Shown: positions 16,504 through 25,415, numbered from the stretch's first letter. The stretch is 64,000 nt of DNA from CAYYYG01 sp964490875 (GCA_964490875.1 CAZBEF010000006.1:1-64000); one strand, 5' to 3'. A program made the numbers and translations. Notes: a model not told the origin generated them from the sequence alone.

Positions 16504-18777
16504 TTATTCTTTCAGAAGTTCAAGAAAGAATATTTTATCAGCTTTGATGGTAGTATTATAGAGTATCCGGTTATCTTTGACAAGAGGAGAAAAATTTTGA
16601 TTTACCAGATAAATATTTTTCGGTAGAGCCAGAGAAAGCTTAAAATCATAATTTGAAGAACCGGTTTGTTTCTGTACTATAAGCTGATATGCATTGGAGC
16701 CGTTTTCAAGTTTGGCATTGAAGGTATATTCTACTTTTACATCTGCGGTAGCATGCGGCGGAATTTCGATATAAAAGCCTACCGTTTTCTGAACATCATC
16801 GCGTTCGTCATAACTTTCAATAAGCGTATTGTTTTTCGTTATCCGTACTATCTTGGTATCCAAAGGAAGCAGAAGCTGCATGTAATTTTTGTACGTTCCG
16901 CCGGGGAAAATATCATTCGGCGAACTGTTTTTGAAAACCATGTCGAAGCTGCTGTGAATAGACCCATCATCGTCTACATTTATATTCAGCGAGGTGGATC
17001 GGTTTATGAAAAAATTAGCTTTATTCACCCCTAAATTTGCATCAACAGGATATAAATAGTCAACAATACAGTGTTTATCGGGAACGGTACAGGTTGGATG
17101 AATGTTGCGGCCGGACCAATATAGTCCATCAATCAATTTCTGCATGTCGGGATCTTCAAAATATGCGGCCGCCTGTTTTTCATTAAAAACCTGTATTAAA
17201 TTAGGAATTAGTTTAGGCGGTGTTGATTCTTCCAGACGAACCATGAGCGAATCAGCTACTTCTGAAAGAAACGATTTTTTTTGCTTAGAACCGGGGAAGA
17301 AGTCTTTTTCAGCATATAACTGTGCTTTCAGATAGAAATTATCGCGGGTGACTGTTTCATTAATATTGGGAAGGTATAAGGAATCTACTGCATCAAGAAT
17401 TTCCTGAATCGCAGAAGTAGTTATCAGAATACCTCCATCGAATCCGGTGAAGTTCATTTCTTTTTCAAGAAATTTAGTTGCGGTTTGAAAATTATCATAA
17501 AAATCCGGTGAAAATGCTGAATCACGCAAAAACCAATGCGGCTGGTGTAAATAGTCGCGAATTGCGTCGGGAGGCGGGATATGGGCAGTGAGCTGGCCGT
17601 CGGCGTCATATACGTCGTATACGGTGATAGTTGGGATATTGTAGTTTTTAATTGTCACAATACCAAATGAGCCGATGAATCCGCCGCCCGGCCGAAGTTC
17701 CATGTTATTTGCAAACAGAAGCAGATATTTTTTTTCGGCATTATGCGCGAAAATTGTATTGAAATGAGGAAGAAATTTTTTGGCAACTCCTAATGTGCTG
17801 AGAAGTTCCTTTAGTTTTTCTTTTTTCTGCCGCATTTCACCATTCCATTCAGGCATTTTCTGATAAAAAAATGAGATATTTTCTTCGAGATCATTTATCT
17901 GGGGAAGTAATTTTTTTTGAAGTTCGTCTATTTTTTGAACTTCCTGGTCTGATTTATCTTTTTTTATAAGAAGCGCTGTAAGTTCTTTTGCTTGTTTATA
18001 CAAAGGAATAGCTTTTTTGGCGATTGTATTGCCGCTATCGTTGAGCTGAAACATATTTTCCGGCATGGAAGCTACCGATAGAATCTGAAATGTCGGCCGT
18101 GCGAATTCGTAGAGTTTTTTGCTGATTGTCAGAGATTGATCCATTTTTGTCAGTAGATTCTGGGCTTCATCAAACTGTTCACTCATCATCGGCTGCTGGA
18201 CTTTATATAAAAAGTATGAAGATAAAAGAAGAGGCGGAATAAATAATACATGAGAGATAAGAAATAAGAAGAGAAGAAAGAAGATAAGTCGTTTTGGTCT
18301 GAATACTTTCTTTTTGATTTTTTTGCGCAGTGATTCTGTCACCTGGATTTCTTCGTCCGGGCTAATATAGTGAAGATTAAGAAATTGTTCTGTATTTTCA
18401 GTTAGGGTGAACCAGAGAATTTTTTCGATGTCTTCGGTTGTGGCCTTAGATGTTCTTAATCTGATAATTTTTATATTTTTGTCTGCTTTCTGAATGAGTT
18501 GTATTGCTTTGTGAACTGTTGAATCGGGAGTATTGATGAAAATGAATGCAATTTTTTTGTCTTTATATTCGGCCATTTTTTCAAGAAGTCGTATTGAGCC
18601 GTCGATAATAATGCAGATGTTGAATGGGTCGACGTTGCGCGGGGCAAGAGTGGAAACGTAGATATCGTTGTCGTATTTTTTGAGGTGTTGTTTGAGGATG
18701 GATGTGAATGGATTGGTGTGTCGGTCGACAATGAGGATTTTTTGATGTGAGTTGTTTTGGTGTGAAGCTGAGGTCAT
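16504..18777 (-). CDS. DUF4012 surface protein
   Basis: 757 aa. An N-terminal cytoplasmic region of about 155 residues (KILIVDRHTNPF, IAFIFINTP) has a Rossmann-like look. A long hydrophobic segment (about 163-195) then places the rest outside. The extracellular part carries the DUF4012 hallmark NMELRPGGGFIGSFGIV and a C-terminal beta domain. DUF4012 proteins are common in Microgenomates and Actinobacteria; their function is unknown, and a cell-wall or surface role is inferred from topology. rplY follows 53 bases downstream. Several A/T-rich -10-like boxes precede the start. Confidence 0.85.
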   Translation of the reverse strand: MTSASHQNNSHQKILIVDRHTNPFTSILKQHLKKYDNDIYVSTLAPRNVDPFNICIIIDGSIRLLEKMAEYKDKKIAFIFINTPDSTVHKAIQLIQKADKNIKIIRLRTSKATTEDIEKILWFTLTENTEQFLNLHYISPDEEIQVTESLRKKIKKKVFRPKRLIFFLLFLFLISHVLFIPPLLLSSYFLYKVQQPMMSEQFDEAQNLLTKMDQSLTISKKLYEFARPTFQILSVASMPENMFQLNDSGNTIAKKAIPLYKQAKELTALLIKKDKSDQEVQKIDELQKKLLPQINDLEENISFFYQKMPEWNGEMRQKKEKLKELLSTLGVAKKFLPHFNTIFAHNAEKKYLLLFANNMELRPGGGFIGSFGIVTIKNYNIPTITVYDVYDADGQLTAHIPPPDAIRDYLHQPHWFLRDSAFSPDFYDNFQTATKFLEKEMNFTGFDGGILITTSAIQEILDAVDSLYLPNINETVTRDNFYLKAQLYAEKDFFPGSKQKKSFLSEVADSLMVRLEESTPPKLIPNLIQVFNEKQAAAYFEDPDMQKLIDGLYWSGRNIHPTCTVPDKHCIVDYLYPVDANLGVNKANFFINRSTSLNINVDDDGSIHSSFDMVFKNSSPNDIFPGGTYKNYMQLLLPLDTKIVRITKNNTLIESYDERDDVQKTVGFYIEIPPHATADVKVEYTFNAKLENGSNAYQLIVQKQTGSSNYDFKLSLALPKNIYLVNQNFSPLVKDNRILYNTTIKADKIFFLELLKE

Positions 18778-18842
18778 ACTGGTTAATATTGTATAATGTT
18801 TACTGGGAAAAAAAGTATGGTTGTGTATGATATTTAATATTT

Positions 18843-18938
18843 GTCGCTCGTGATCGAAAATTTATTCGTGAGTTAACTCGTAGCTAGTGTTTGCTCCTCA
18901 AACAGAAACTCACTCATAAATTTTGATCACTTCGCTTC
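18843..18938. repeat. Long imperfect hairpin element (divergent copy of repeat family A)
   Basis: The arm beginning GTGATCGAAAATTTATTCGT at 18850 pairs with the arm ending at 18930 (ACTCACTCATAAATTTTGATC then AC) with a few mismatches, over roughly 25 bp. The flanks TCGCTCG and CTTCGCTTCG resemble the ends of the elements at 22315, 37359 and 48775. It lies between divergent genes. Confidence 0.6.
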
Positions 18939-18965
18939 GTAAGTCATATCAATATTAATAGGATT

Positions 18966-19448
18966 ATGCAGAGCAAAATTTTTGAATTTTTACAATTAGA
19001 TCGACTGGTAGATCAGATTAATGACAAAAAAGCTGTTCTTGTGGGCGGGAGTTTTGATCTGATGCATTATGGGCATGTGACTTTTTTGAAGAATGCGAAA
19101 AAGGAAGGGGATATTCTTATTATCGCATTGGAGTCGGACGATTTTAGTAAAAAGAAAAAGAAGAAGGTGCCGGTTCATAATCAGCAGCAGCGTGCAGAGA
19201 TATTGGGGTCTTTATATATGGTCGATTATGTTTTAAAACTGCCGCTTTTTGAAAATCATTCAGATTATTTTAATTTAGTTAAAACAATTAATCCTTCTGT
19301 CATCGCCGTTACCGAAGGAGATTCTATGATAGAGAAAAAGCAGGAGCAGGCAAAAGCAATTGGCGCAACGGTGAAAGCAGTTTGCCCGCGATTAGAAAAA
19401 TTTTCAAGTTCAAACATAGCATCCTATGAAAAAATTTTTAGCGATTGA
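18966..19448 (+). CDS. Cytidylyltransferase-like nucleotidyltransferase (RfaE C-terminal type)
   Basis: 160 aa. It has the HxGH nucleotidyltransferase fold: GGSFDLMHYGHVTFLKNAKK (about residues 28-47) carries the HYGH motif, and KKKVPVHNQQQRAEILGSL supplies the second phosphate-binding segment. The closest general match is the ADP-heptose synthase adenylyltransferase domain or glycerol-3-phosphate cytidylyltransferase group. The substrate cannot be told. A run of nine Lys/Ser residues (SKKKKKK) at the loop is odd but in frame. It overlaps the next gene by 23 bases, so the two are translated together. Confidence 0.82.
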   Translation: MQSKIFEFLQLDRLVDQINDKKAVLVGGSFDLMHYGHVTFLKNAKKEGDILIIALESDDFSKKKKKKVPVHNQQQRAEILGSLYMVDYVLKLPLFENHSDYFNLVKTINPSVIAVTEGDSMIEKKQEQAKAIGATVKAVCPRLEKFSSSNIASYEKIFSD

Positions 19449-19959
19449 TATTCCTGATGAAACGAAACAGGAAATAGAAAATCAAATTATGTCTTTTAAA
19501 GAAGATTATATGTATATAGTGTGGAATGATCCGTCCCAGTATCATATTCCCCTCTATATTTTCGAAGATTACGAAATAACGGAATCATTACATAAAAAAA
19601 TTGAAGAAGCAATCTTTGAAATACGGCCATTTATGTTATATGCATCTGGCGTTGATCTGTATCAGACAAATAAAATAGAACTCTTTATGGATTTTCATAA
19701 AGAAAGAATGTTGAGTGCTCTCGTCAAAAGTATCCATACGGCAATGCAGAATTTCAAAACGCGTGAAATGCAGGCAAATATTATTTTAGGTCAATATAAA
19801 CTTCCGTCCAAACAACAATATCTTTTAATCCGAAAGAAGCTGCAAAATCTGGAGATTGATATAAGTTTTCCAGTCAATAAAATATTCCTTAAAGAAACTG
19901 TTACAGGGGGTAAAAAGCCAGTATATAAAAACCTGGCTGAATTTACCCTCCATGAGTAA
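19426..19959 (+). CDS. 2H phosphoesterase-like (ThpR-related) protein with altered motifs
   Basis: 177 aa. The opening KKFLAIDIPDETKQEIENQI resembles 2'-5' RNA ligase/cyclic phosphodiesterase (ThpR, 2H family) proteins. The first HxT/S motif is only partly kept (H40-IP), and the second appears as N118-II in MQANIILGQYKLP, where a histidine is expected. If that alignment is right, the second catalytic His is gone and the protein may only bind RNA or nucleotides. It starts inside the 3' end of the nucleotidyltransferase gene. Confidence 0.6.
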   Translation: MKKFLAIDIPDETKQEIENQIMSFKEDYMYIVWNDPSQYHIPLYIFEDYEITESLHKKIEEAIFEIRPFMLYASGVDLYQTNKIELFMDFHKERMLSALVKSIHTAMQNFKTREMQANIILGQYKLPSKQQYLLIRKKLQNLEIDISFPVNKIFLKETVTGGKKPVYKNLAEFTLHE

Positions 19960-19973
19960 TAATAAATTGTTGA

Positions 19974-20123
19974 TTACTCTTTCTTTGCAATTTGGAAAAC
20001 TCCGGTATTGCAAACAGGACATGTACCTTTCCAGGCCATTTTTTCACCGTTTTTACCAAAAGGTCCTTTTGTTGCATTTGGAACATCTCTTTTTGTTCGA
20101 CACTTAACGCAGTACATCATCAT
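19974..20123 (-). CDS. 49-aa zinc-ribbon-like protein (DUF5679-like)
   Basis: Translated from 20123: MMMYCVKCRTKRDVPN, then GPFGKNG, then WKGTCPVCNTGVFQIAKKE. Two CxxC pairs suggest a single zinc ribbon, and the YCVKCRxKR opening is typical of DUF5679 small proteins in CPR bacteria. AAAGGAGGTG (20134-20143) lies about 10 bases before the first of three tandem ATGs: a strong Shine-Dalgarno, which is exceptional in this window. The true start may be any of the three ATGs. Confidence 0.82.
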   Translation of the reverse strand: MMMYCVKCRTKRDVPNATKGPFGKNGEKMAWKGTCPVCNTGVFQIAKKE

Positions 20124-20133
20124 AATTCGAAGC

Positions 20134-20143
20134 ACCTCCTTTC
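20134..20143 (-). promoter_or_regulatory. Strong Shine-Dalgarno site
   Basis: Minus-strand AAAGGAGGTG before the triple ATG at 20123. It is the only near-perfect ribosome binding site I noticed; most other genes have none. Confidence 0.75.
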
Positions 20144-20147
20144 ACTT

Positions 20148-20447
20148 TTAAAATTTCAGATAACGTGCGAGATAATTATTCATCGTAGCAAAATAGAAAA
20201 AAAATTCAAGCGCAAAAATACCAGCGATGATAAGAAGGCTCTTTCTCAAATCGGTTTTAAAGTATTGAGAAATGCTTTTTTCTTCGTCTGTAAGTTGAAA
20301 CGCAGGAGCTGGTATCGATTCACTTTCGAGTGATTTTTTCTCTACAACTGTATGTGTAGATTCTGATTCAACAGATGTAGTTTTAAAAACATGTCTATGG
20401 TGCTTAGCTCGTATTTTTTCTTTTCGAGTTTTTTTAGGCATGCGCAT
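20148..20447 (-). CDS. Small basic protein with one C-terminal membrane helix
   Basis: 99 aa from the ATG at 20447 (MRMPKKTRKEKIRAKHHRHV); an upstream frame extends to 20495 but lacks a plausible signal. The first 30 residues are strongly basic, the middle is Ser/Glu-rich, and one hydrophobic segment (about 70-92) lies near the C-terminus, so it is probably tail-anchored with a cytoplasmic N-terminus. Its stop is close to the zinc-ribbon gene that follows in the same direction. I know no function. Confidence 0.6.
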   Translation of the reverse strand: MRMPKKTRKEKIRAKHHRHVFKTTSVESESTHTVVEKKSLESESIPAPAFQLTDEEKSISQYFKTDLRKSLLIIAGIFALEFFFYFATMNNYLARYLKF

Positions 20448-20459
20448 ATTGTAACCATA

Positions 20460-20488
20460 TTGACACTCTTTTGTAAAGAGGCTAGAAT
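20460..20488 (+). promoter_or_regulatory. Sigma-70-type promoter for the DUF3048 gene
   Basis: TTGACA (20460-20465), 17-base spacer, TAGAAT (20483-20488). Transcription should begin near 20495, about 43 bases before the DUF3048 start. An 8-codon frame (MLRMALLY, 20496-20522) begins right at the predicted start of transcription. Confidence 0.65.
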
Positions 20489-20537
20489 AAAACACATGCT
20501 TCGAATGGCGTTGTTATATTAATTACATTATTTAATC

Positions 20538-21713
20538 ATGAATAAAAGAACTACCACAATAATTGCAATTATCTTATATATAGTTTCTGCAGCAGGTTCA
20601 TATGCTTTTTTTTCTACAAATTCTTCCAGTCTTATAGCTGGGAAAGGTCCTGATACAGAATATAAAACTCCTGTAGCCAATACGACCGGAACTCCAGAAG
20701 AGGTAGAAGTAACCGGCCCAGAAGAATGTCCAATTAACGGAAGGAAGCTTCCAAAAGAGTATCGTGAGAAATGGGAGAAGCGCCGTCCGCTTGGAATCAT
20801 GGTTGAAAATTCAAAGGCCGCCCGTCCGCAATCGGGTATCAACTCCGCAGATGTTACTTACGAAGCAGTTGCGGAAGGTGGTATTACCAGATTCTTAAAT
20901 ATATTTTATTGTCAGGATGCTAAGTATGTAGGGCCTGTCCGTTCTGCACGCATTTATTTCATCCGGCTTCTTCAGGAATATGGAGAATATCCACTCTATG
21001 CTCATGTTGGTGGAGCTAACAAAGAAGGTATTGCCGATGCATTAGGTGAAATTAAAAAACTTGATTGGTTTGCCTACAATGACATGGATCCTTTATACGG
21101 CATGTCGTTCCCATATTTCTGGCGCGACTATGAACGGCTTCCAAATCGTGATACCGAGCATACTGTTTATACCAATACAGAAAAACTTTGGGATTTCGCC
21201 GCAACCAAGAGACAGCTTACGAATGTTGATGAAGAGGGAACAGCGTGGGATAAAGACTTTACCAAATGGACGTTTAAAGATGACGCGGCTGTAGCAGACC
21301 GCGGCGATGTGGCAAAAATCAGTTTTGGTTTCTGGGATCAGTTTGCCAATGATTATTCGGTAACGTGGAATTATGACGCCAAGAAAAATAAATATTTCCG
21401 AGAGAACGGTGGTGAAAAGCATATCGATAAAAACACCGGAAAGCCTCTCGAGGCAAAAAATGTTGTTATAATACTGGCAGAAGAAACCGCAGTGAACGAT
21501 GGATATGAAGCCGGACAACATCTTTTCTATGATATCATCGGAGAAGGTAACGGGTACCTATTTCAGGATGGAAAAGTAACCAAAATAAGCTGGGAGAAGA
21601 AAGATGGTTACACCCGATTGAAATTTACCGATGCAGCAGGAAAAGAAATTTCGCTTGTCCGTGGTAAGATATTTGTTGAAATATTGCCGCTTGAAAATAA
21701 AGTAACGTATTAA
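20538..21713 (+). CDS. DUF3048 (YerB-like) extracellular protein
   Basis: 391 aa. An N-terminal hydrophobic segment (7-25) acts as signal or anchor. The DUF3048 core is clear: RPLGIMVENSKAARPQSG, then YEAVAEGGITRFLNIF and VGPVRSARIYFIRLLQEY, with a second conserved domain in the C-terminal half. YerB of Bacillus is a lipoprotein of this family; no lipobox Cys is visible here, so this one is probably membrane-anchored. The function is unsettled and a cell-wall role is likely. A good promoter lies upstream. Confidence 0.85.
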   Translation: MNKRTTTIIAIILYIVSAAGSYAFFSTNSSSLIAGKGPDTEYKTPVANTTGTPEEVEVTGPEECPINGRKLPKEYREKWEKRRPLGIMVENSKAARPQSGINSADVTYEAVAEGGITRFLNIFYCQDAKYVGPVRSARIYFIRLLQEYGEYPLYAHVGGANKEGIADALGEIKKLDWFAYNDMDPLYGMSFPYFWRDYERLPNRDTEHTVYTNTEKLWDFAATKRQLTNVDEEGTAWDKDFTKWTFKDDAAVADRGDVAKISFGFWDQFANDYSVTWNYDAKKNKYFRENGGEKHIDKNTGKPLEAKNVVIILAEETAVNDGYEAGQHLFYDIIGEGNGYLFQDGKVTKISWEKKDGYTRLKFTDAAGKEISLVRGKIFVEILPLENKVTY

Positions 21714-21719
21714 AACACT

Positions 21720-22295
21720 ATGCTGGAAAATATTATTCCTTCAAAAACAAGACGGAAGATTCTTGAGTTATTCTTTCATCAGCCAGATGGTCAGTATTAT
21801 CTGCGGAAAATAGTTCGTGATGTGAATGAAGAAGTGAATGCCGTAAAACGGGAGCTTGATATTCTATCGGGTGCGAAACTTCTGCATAAGGAACGCAGGC
21901 TGAACAAAATCTTCTATACCTTGAATAAGTCGTATATTTTTTACGATGAATTTGTACGGTTGTTTACAAAGACTTCATTATTTGTGAATTTAATTTATAA
22001 AAATATTTCGAAGATCGGCAAAGTAAAACATCTGGCCGTTTCAACAAAATTTTCGCGAAAGATTCCTATTAAAGAGGATGAAATTTATGTTTTGTTTGTG
22101 GGAATAATTGTTGTTCCGGAGGTTGTAAGTATTATGGGAGAAGCTGAAAAAGAATTCGGCCGCGAGATTAATTATACGGTTATGACAGAAGAAGAGTTTG
22201 CATTCAGAAAAAAGAATAATGATCCGTTTATTTGGCGGTTTTTGAAGCAACCAAAAGTGATGATATTAGGGAATGAAGAGGAACTGGTGAAGTAA
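21720..22295 (+). CDS. Winged-helix protein with a nucleotidyltransferase-like domain
   Basis: 191 aa. Residues 1-75 form a winged helix (SKTRRKILELFFHQPDGQYYLRKIVRDVNEEVNAVKRELDIL) of the ArsR/MarR-like kind. Residues 90-185 look like the nucleotidyltransferase-like partner domain of such proteins (LAVSTKFSRKIPIKEDEIYVLFVG... INYTVMTEEEFAFRKKNND), but the GSxxxGxxxxxSDxD catalytic core is not present, so catalysis is unlikely. It starts 7 bases after the DUF3048 stop and is probably co-transcribed. It may be an autoregulatory DNA-binding protein. Confidence 0.65.
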   Translation: MLENIIPSKTRRKILELFFHQPDGQYYLRKIVRDVNEEVNAVKRELDILSGAKLLHKERRLNKIFYTLNKSYIFYDEFVRLFTKTSLFVNLIYKNISKIGKVKHLAVSTKFSRKIPIKEDEIYVLFVGIIVVPEVVSIMGEAEKEFGREINYTVMTEEEFAFRKKNNDPFIWRFLKQPKVMILGNEEELVK

Positions 22296-22314
22296 CAAAT
22301 TGATATAAATTTAA

Positions 22315-22413
22315 TCGCTCGATACGAAAATTTTTTACAACCTCACCTGCCTGCGGCAGGCAGGCCCACTGCTGTGGGGCCCTGGCGATTGAAAAAATTT
22401 TGTATCTTCGCTC
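22315..22413. repeat. Repeat family A element, copy 1
   Basis: The outer arms TCGCTCGATACGAAAATTTT and AAAATTTTGTATCTTCGCTC are imperfect inverted copies. The centre holds an uninterrupted palindrome of 19 bases (22346-22364, CCTGCCTGC-G-GCAGGCAGG) followed by GGCCCACTGCTGTGGGGCC. It lies just before the secD promoter. Confidence 0.75.
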
Positions 22414-22422
22414 TTTGATGTG

Positions 22423-22450
22423 TTGACATGTTCTTTAAATGAAATATAAT
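22423..22450 (+). promoter_or_regulatory. secD promoter
   Basis: TTGACA (22423-22428), 16-base spacer, TATAAT (22445-22450). The ATG at 22459 lies 8 bases beyond the -10 box, so the transcript should have almost no leader. Confidence 0.75.
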
Positions 22451-22458
22451 AAATAACC

Positions 22459-23805
22459 ATGAAATATTTTCAGTATTTTCTGATATTCGTAATTTTTGCT
22501 CTCATAATCTGGGTAGATCTGCCTGAACAATATCCCCTTAACTTCACGCTTGGAGGAAAAAAAGTTGATTTTGTTTTAAGACCGCCTTCTTTTAGTTGGA
22601 CACAGAATGGCCAAACAATACAAAAAGAGGTTAAGACTAGTTTAGGTTTGGATTTAAAAGGCGGAAGCCATTTGGTTTTTGAAGCGGACACATCAAAACT
22701 TAATTCTACTGATCTTCAGGACGCATTGAATTCTGCCCGCGATATTATTGAACGCCGTGTGAATCTGTTTGGAGTTTCGGAACCGGTTGTGCAGACAATA
22801 AAGTCGGGAAATATTTATAGAATCAGTGTAGATCTACCAGGAATTGATGATGTCTCACAAGCAGTGGGATTAATAGGGCAGACAGCTCAGCTTTCGTTTA
22901 AGGAGGAAGGAAATTTTGATGAAAAAATCGCAACAGCCGCACCGGCAATTTATAAATTGAATAAAGAAACTGGTTTGACCGGTAAGCATGTGGAAAAAGC
23001 AACAGTCACATTTAATACGCAGAATGGTACACCGCAGGTTGCTCTGCAGTTTAGTGCAGAAGGGGCGAAGATTTTTGGACAAGTTACTCAGCGAAATATC
23101 GGCAAACAGGTGGCAATTTATATTGATCAGTTTCCAATTTCCGCGCCGGTTGTTCAGCAGGCAATCTTAGATGGAAATGCAGTTATTTCAGGCAATTTCA
23201 CCGTCGATGAAGCAAAACAGCTTGCTATCGCTATAAATTCTGGAGCACTGCCAATCCCCATCAAATTGGTTGAGCAGCGTAATATAGGCCCAACACTTGG
23301 TGCTGCAGAAGTGCAAAAGAGCATTATTGCCGGTGCAGTTGGTCTGGCTATGGTTCTGCTTTTTATGATCGTTTACTACGGCCGACTCGGAATCATCGCA
23401 GCAATGGGACTTATAATTTATGGACTGATATCTTTCGCTATTTTCCGTCTCATTCCAATCGTCCTTACTTTGCCAGGCATCGCCGGTTTTATTCTATCCA
23501 TTGGTATGGCGGTAGACTCTAATATTTTAATTTTCGAAAGAATTAAAGAAGAAAAACGAAAAGGCAAGAATACCGATATTGCAATCCGGCTTGGCTTTGG
23601 TCGCGCCATCGATGCAATTAAAGACGCAAATGTCACAACACTCATTGTTGCGTTTATTTTATTCAATCCGTTGAACTGGGAGTTTCTGCCTCTTTTCGGA
23701 TTGGTGCGCGGATTCGCCCTTACGCTTGCTATTGGTGTTGCAACAAGTCTATTTACCGGCGTCGTTATCACAAAACGCTTAATCAATTGGTTTTATAAAT
23801 ATTAA
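22459..23805 (+). CDS. secD: Protein translocase subunit SecD
   Basis: 448 aa. Part of the SecDF complex that uses proton motive force to help pull proteins out of the SecYEG channel. One N-terminal helix (4-20) is followed by the periplasmic P1 region (LGLDLKGGSHLVFEAD, DIIERRVNLFGVSEPVVQ), then five C-terminal helices containing GFILSIGMAVDSNILIFERIKEE and the late LFGLVRGFALTLAIGVATSLFTGV. The length suits compact Gram-positive-type SecD. It lies directly before secF. Confidence 0.96.
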   Translation: MKYFQYFLIFVIFALIIWVDLPEQYPLNFTLGGKKVDFVLRPPSFSWTQNGQTIQKEVKTSLGLDLKGGSHLVFEADTSKLNSTDLQDALNSARDIIERRVNLFGVSEPVVQTIKSGNIYRISVDLPGIDDVSQAVGLIGQTAQLSFKEEGNFDEKIATAAPAIYKLNKETGLTGKHVEKATVTFNTQNGTPQVALQFSAEGAKIFGQVTQRNIGKQVAIYIDQFPISAPVVQQAILDGNAVISGNFTVDEAKQLAIAINSGALPIPIKLVEQRNIGPTLGAAEVQKSIIAGAVGLAMVLLFMIVYYGRLGIIAAMGLIIYGLISFAIFRLIPIVLTLPGIAGFILSIGMAVDSNILIFERIKEEKRKGKNTDIAIRLGFGRAIDAIKDANVTTLIVAFILFNPLNWEFLPLFGLVRGFALTLAIGVATSLFTGVVITKRLINWFYKY

Positions 23806-23806
23806 T

Positions 23807-24676
23807 ATGGTTAATTTTCTAAAATACCGCTGGTTATATTTCGCAATTTCCGCAATTGTAATCTTGAGCGGAATATTTTCCATTGTCCGTTATGGATACA
23901 TTTACTCCATCGACTTTGTCGGTGGATCTAACATTGAATATCAGCTCAATAAAAATGTTAACGCCGCTGATGTGAGGACTATTCTCAAAAATAACGGCGT
24001 GGATGCAATCACTGTCTCTGTCACGAAAAATGTAATTACTGCCCGTGCAAAAGCAATCGATGAAAAAAAAGAAGCTGCTCTAAAAGCTGCCATTTCAAAA
24101 AAATTCAATAGCCCGGTCACCGTGCTTCGTTCAGAAACTGTAGGACCTTCTTTAGGGCGTGAAACCATGATTAAAACTGCCTTGGCATCGCTTCTTGCTG
24201 TTGTAGGAATTCTTATTTATATGAGCTTTGCATTTAAAGGCATAAACTTCGCCATAGCGGCAATTCTTGCTTTATTTCATGATCTTTTTGTTGTTATCGG
24301 AGTGTATTCGATATTGTCGTATTTTTATAAGGCCGAAGTAGATACGATGTTTGTTACTGCTGTTTTGACAACCATGTCTTTTTCGGTGCATGATACGATT
24401 GTTATTTTCGATAAAATCCGCGAATATATGAAAACAGAAGGCCGCGGCGATATCGACCACTATGTAAATAGAGCGCTCACCGAAACCCTTGTCCGTTCGC
24501 TGAATAATTCCATGACAATTATTTTTATGCTTCTTGCTTTAACTCTGTTAGGAGGATCGACTATCAGGTTTTTTGTACTAACTTTGCTGATAGGTACCAT
24601 TACCGGAACATATTCTTCGCCGTTTGTGGCTGCGCCGCTTTTGGTGTGGCTTGAAAAAATGCGCAAACGGAAGTAA
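23807..24676 (+). CDS. secF: Protein translocase subunit SecF
   Basis: 289 aa. Partner of SecD. N-terminal helix (8-27), the FVGGSNIEYQL segment, then a five-helix block with SFSVHDTIVIFDKIREYM and RSLNNSMTIIFMLLALTLLGG. It begins one base after the secD stop, so translation is coupled. MBL hydrolase follows after 9 bases. Confidence 0.96.
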   Translation: MVNFLKYRWLYFAISAIVILSGIFSIVRYGYIYSIDFVGGSNIEYQLNKNVNAADVRTILKNNGVDAITVSVTKNVITARAKAIDEKKEAALKAAISKKFNSPVTVLRSETVGPSLGRETMIKTALASLLAVVGILIYMSFAFKGINFAIAAILALFHDLFVVIGVYSILSYFYKAEVDTMFVTAVLTTMSFSVHDTIVIFDKIREYMKTEGRGDIDHYVNRALTETLVRSLNNSMTIIFMLLALTLLGGSTIRFFVLTLLIGTITGTYSSPFVAAPLLVWLEKMRKRK

Positions 24677-24685
24677 TCTTTCTAC

Positions 24686-25309
24686 ATGAATATTCTTCGA
24701 TTTCCATTAGGACAATTGCAGGCGAACTGTTATTTACTTATTCAAGATAAAGACTGTATCATCATTGACCCAGCCGATGAAGCTTCGTTTATTCTGGAAG
24801 AAATTCAGCGCAGAAATCTTAATCTTGTCGGTATGATCGCTACACACGGGCATTTTGATCATGTAATGGCTGCTGGTGAAATCCAGCTGTCTTTTCCTTC
24901 TGCCCCTTTATATATCCATAAAGAAGATATTTTTCTGATTAATCGTCTTGGTGAAACTGCTAAGTATTTTCTGGGGTTTGATCCACAGGTACTTGGGCCT
25001 CAGAAAATGTTGGATCTAAAACCGGGTGTAATGTCGGCAGGTTTTTTTACTTTTAAAGTTTTGCATACACCGGGACACACTCCTGGCAGCTGCTGTTTAT
25101 ATTTCAAAAAAGAGAAGGTTGTGTTTACCGGTGATACGATTTTTAAAGATAGTATAGGGCGTTATGATTTTTCGTATAGCGATAAAAGTTTACTTAAGAA
25201 GTCTATTGAGAATGTGTTGAGTCTGCCAGAATCGACAATAATTTATTCAGGTCATGGAGAAGAAACGGCAGTTGAAGAAGAGAAAAAGAATTTTAATTTG
25301 TATTTTTAA
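24686..25309 (+). CDS. Metallo-beta-lactamase-fold hydrolase (glyoxalase II-like)
   Basis: 207 aa. Zinc ligands are complete: THGHFDH (about residues 53-59), HTPGHTPG (132-139), FTGDTIF with the bridging Asp, and SGHGEE near the end. The length and motif set fit the GloB-like/persulfide dioxygenase group of small MBL hydrolases (about 200 aa) rather than RNase J. The substrate is probably a thioester or related compound, which is inference. It follows secF by 9 bases and converges with the CCA-type gene. Confidence 0.85.
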   Translation: MNILRFPLGQLQANCYLLIQDKDCIIIDPADEASFILEEIQRRNLNLVGMIATHGHFDHVMAAGEIQLSFPSAPLYIHKEDIFLINRLGETAKYFLGFDPQVLGPQKMLDLKPGVMSAGFFTFKVLHTPGHTPGSCCLYFKKEKVVFTGDTIFKDSIGRYDFSYSDKSLLKKSIENVLSLPESTIIYSGHGEETAVEEEKKNFNLYF

Positions 25310-25324
25310 TGCCGATCGTATCTA

Positions 25325-25415
25325 GATCTCTTGAATACGTCGCGTGATCGCAGTCTCAAGTCCCGTAGGAGACGCGGGACAATGAGCCTGCTCCCCGCGA
25401 GTATTCTTCGAGATC
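25325..25415. repeat. Long inverted repeat (family C) between convergent genes
   Basis: The left arm GATCTCTTGAATACGTCGCG pairs with the right arm ending CGCGAGTATTCTTCGAGATC, with small bulges. Inside is GTCCCG-N9-CGGGAC. It sits between two convergent stops, so it could act as a bidirectional terminator. A shorter related piece is at 30069-30091. Confidence 0.65.

Noticed and set aside
18471..18731. 86-aa frame on the minus strand inside the DUF4012 gene
   Set aside because: Ser/Thr-rich shadow in another phase of a well supported gene.
22346..22364. Transcription terminator after the HTH gene
   Set aside because: The palindrome is strong but has no T-run directly after it and recurs in non-terminator positions.
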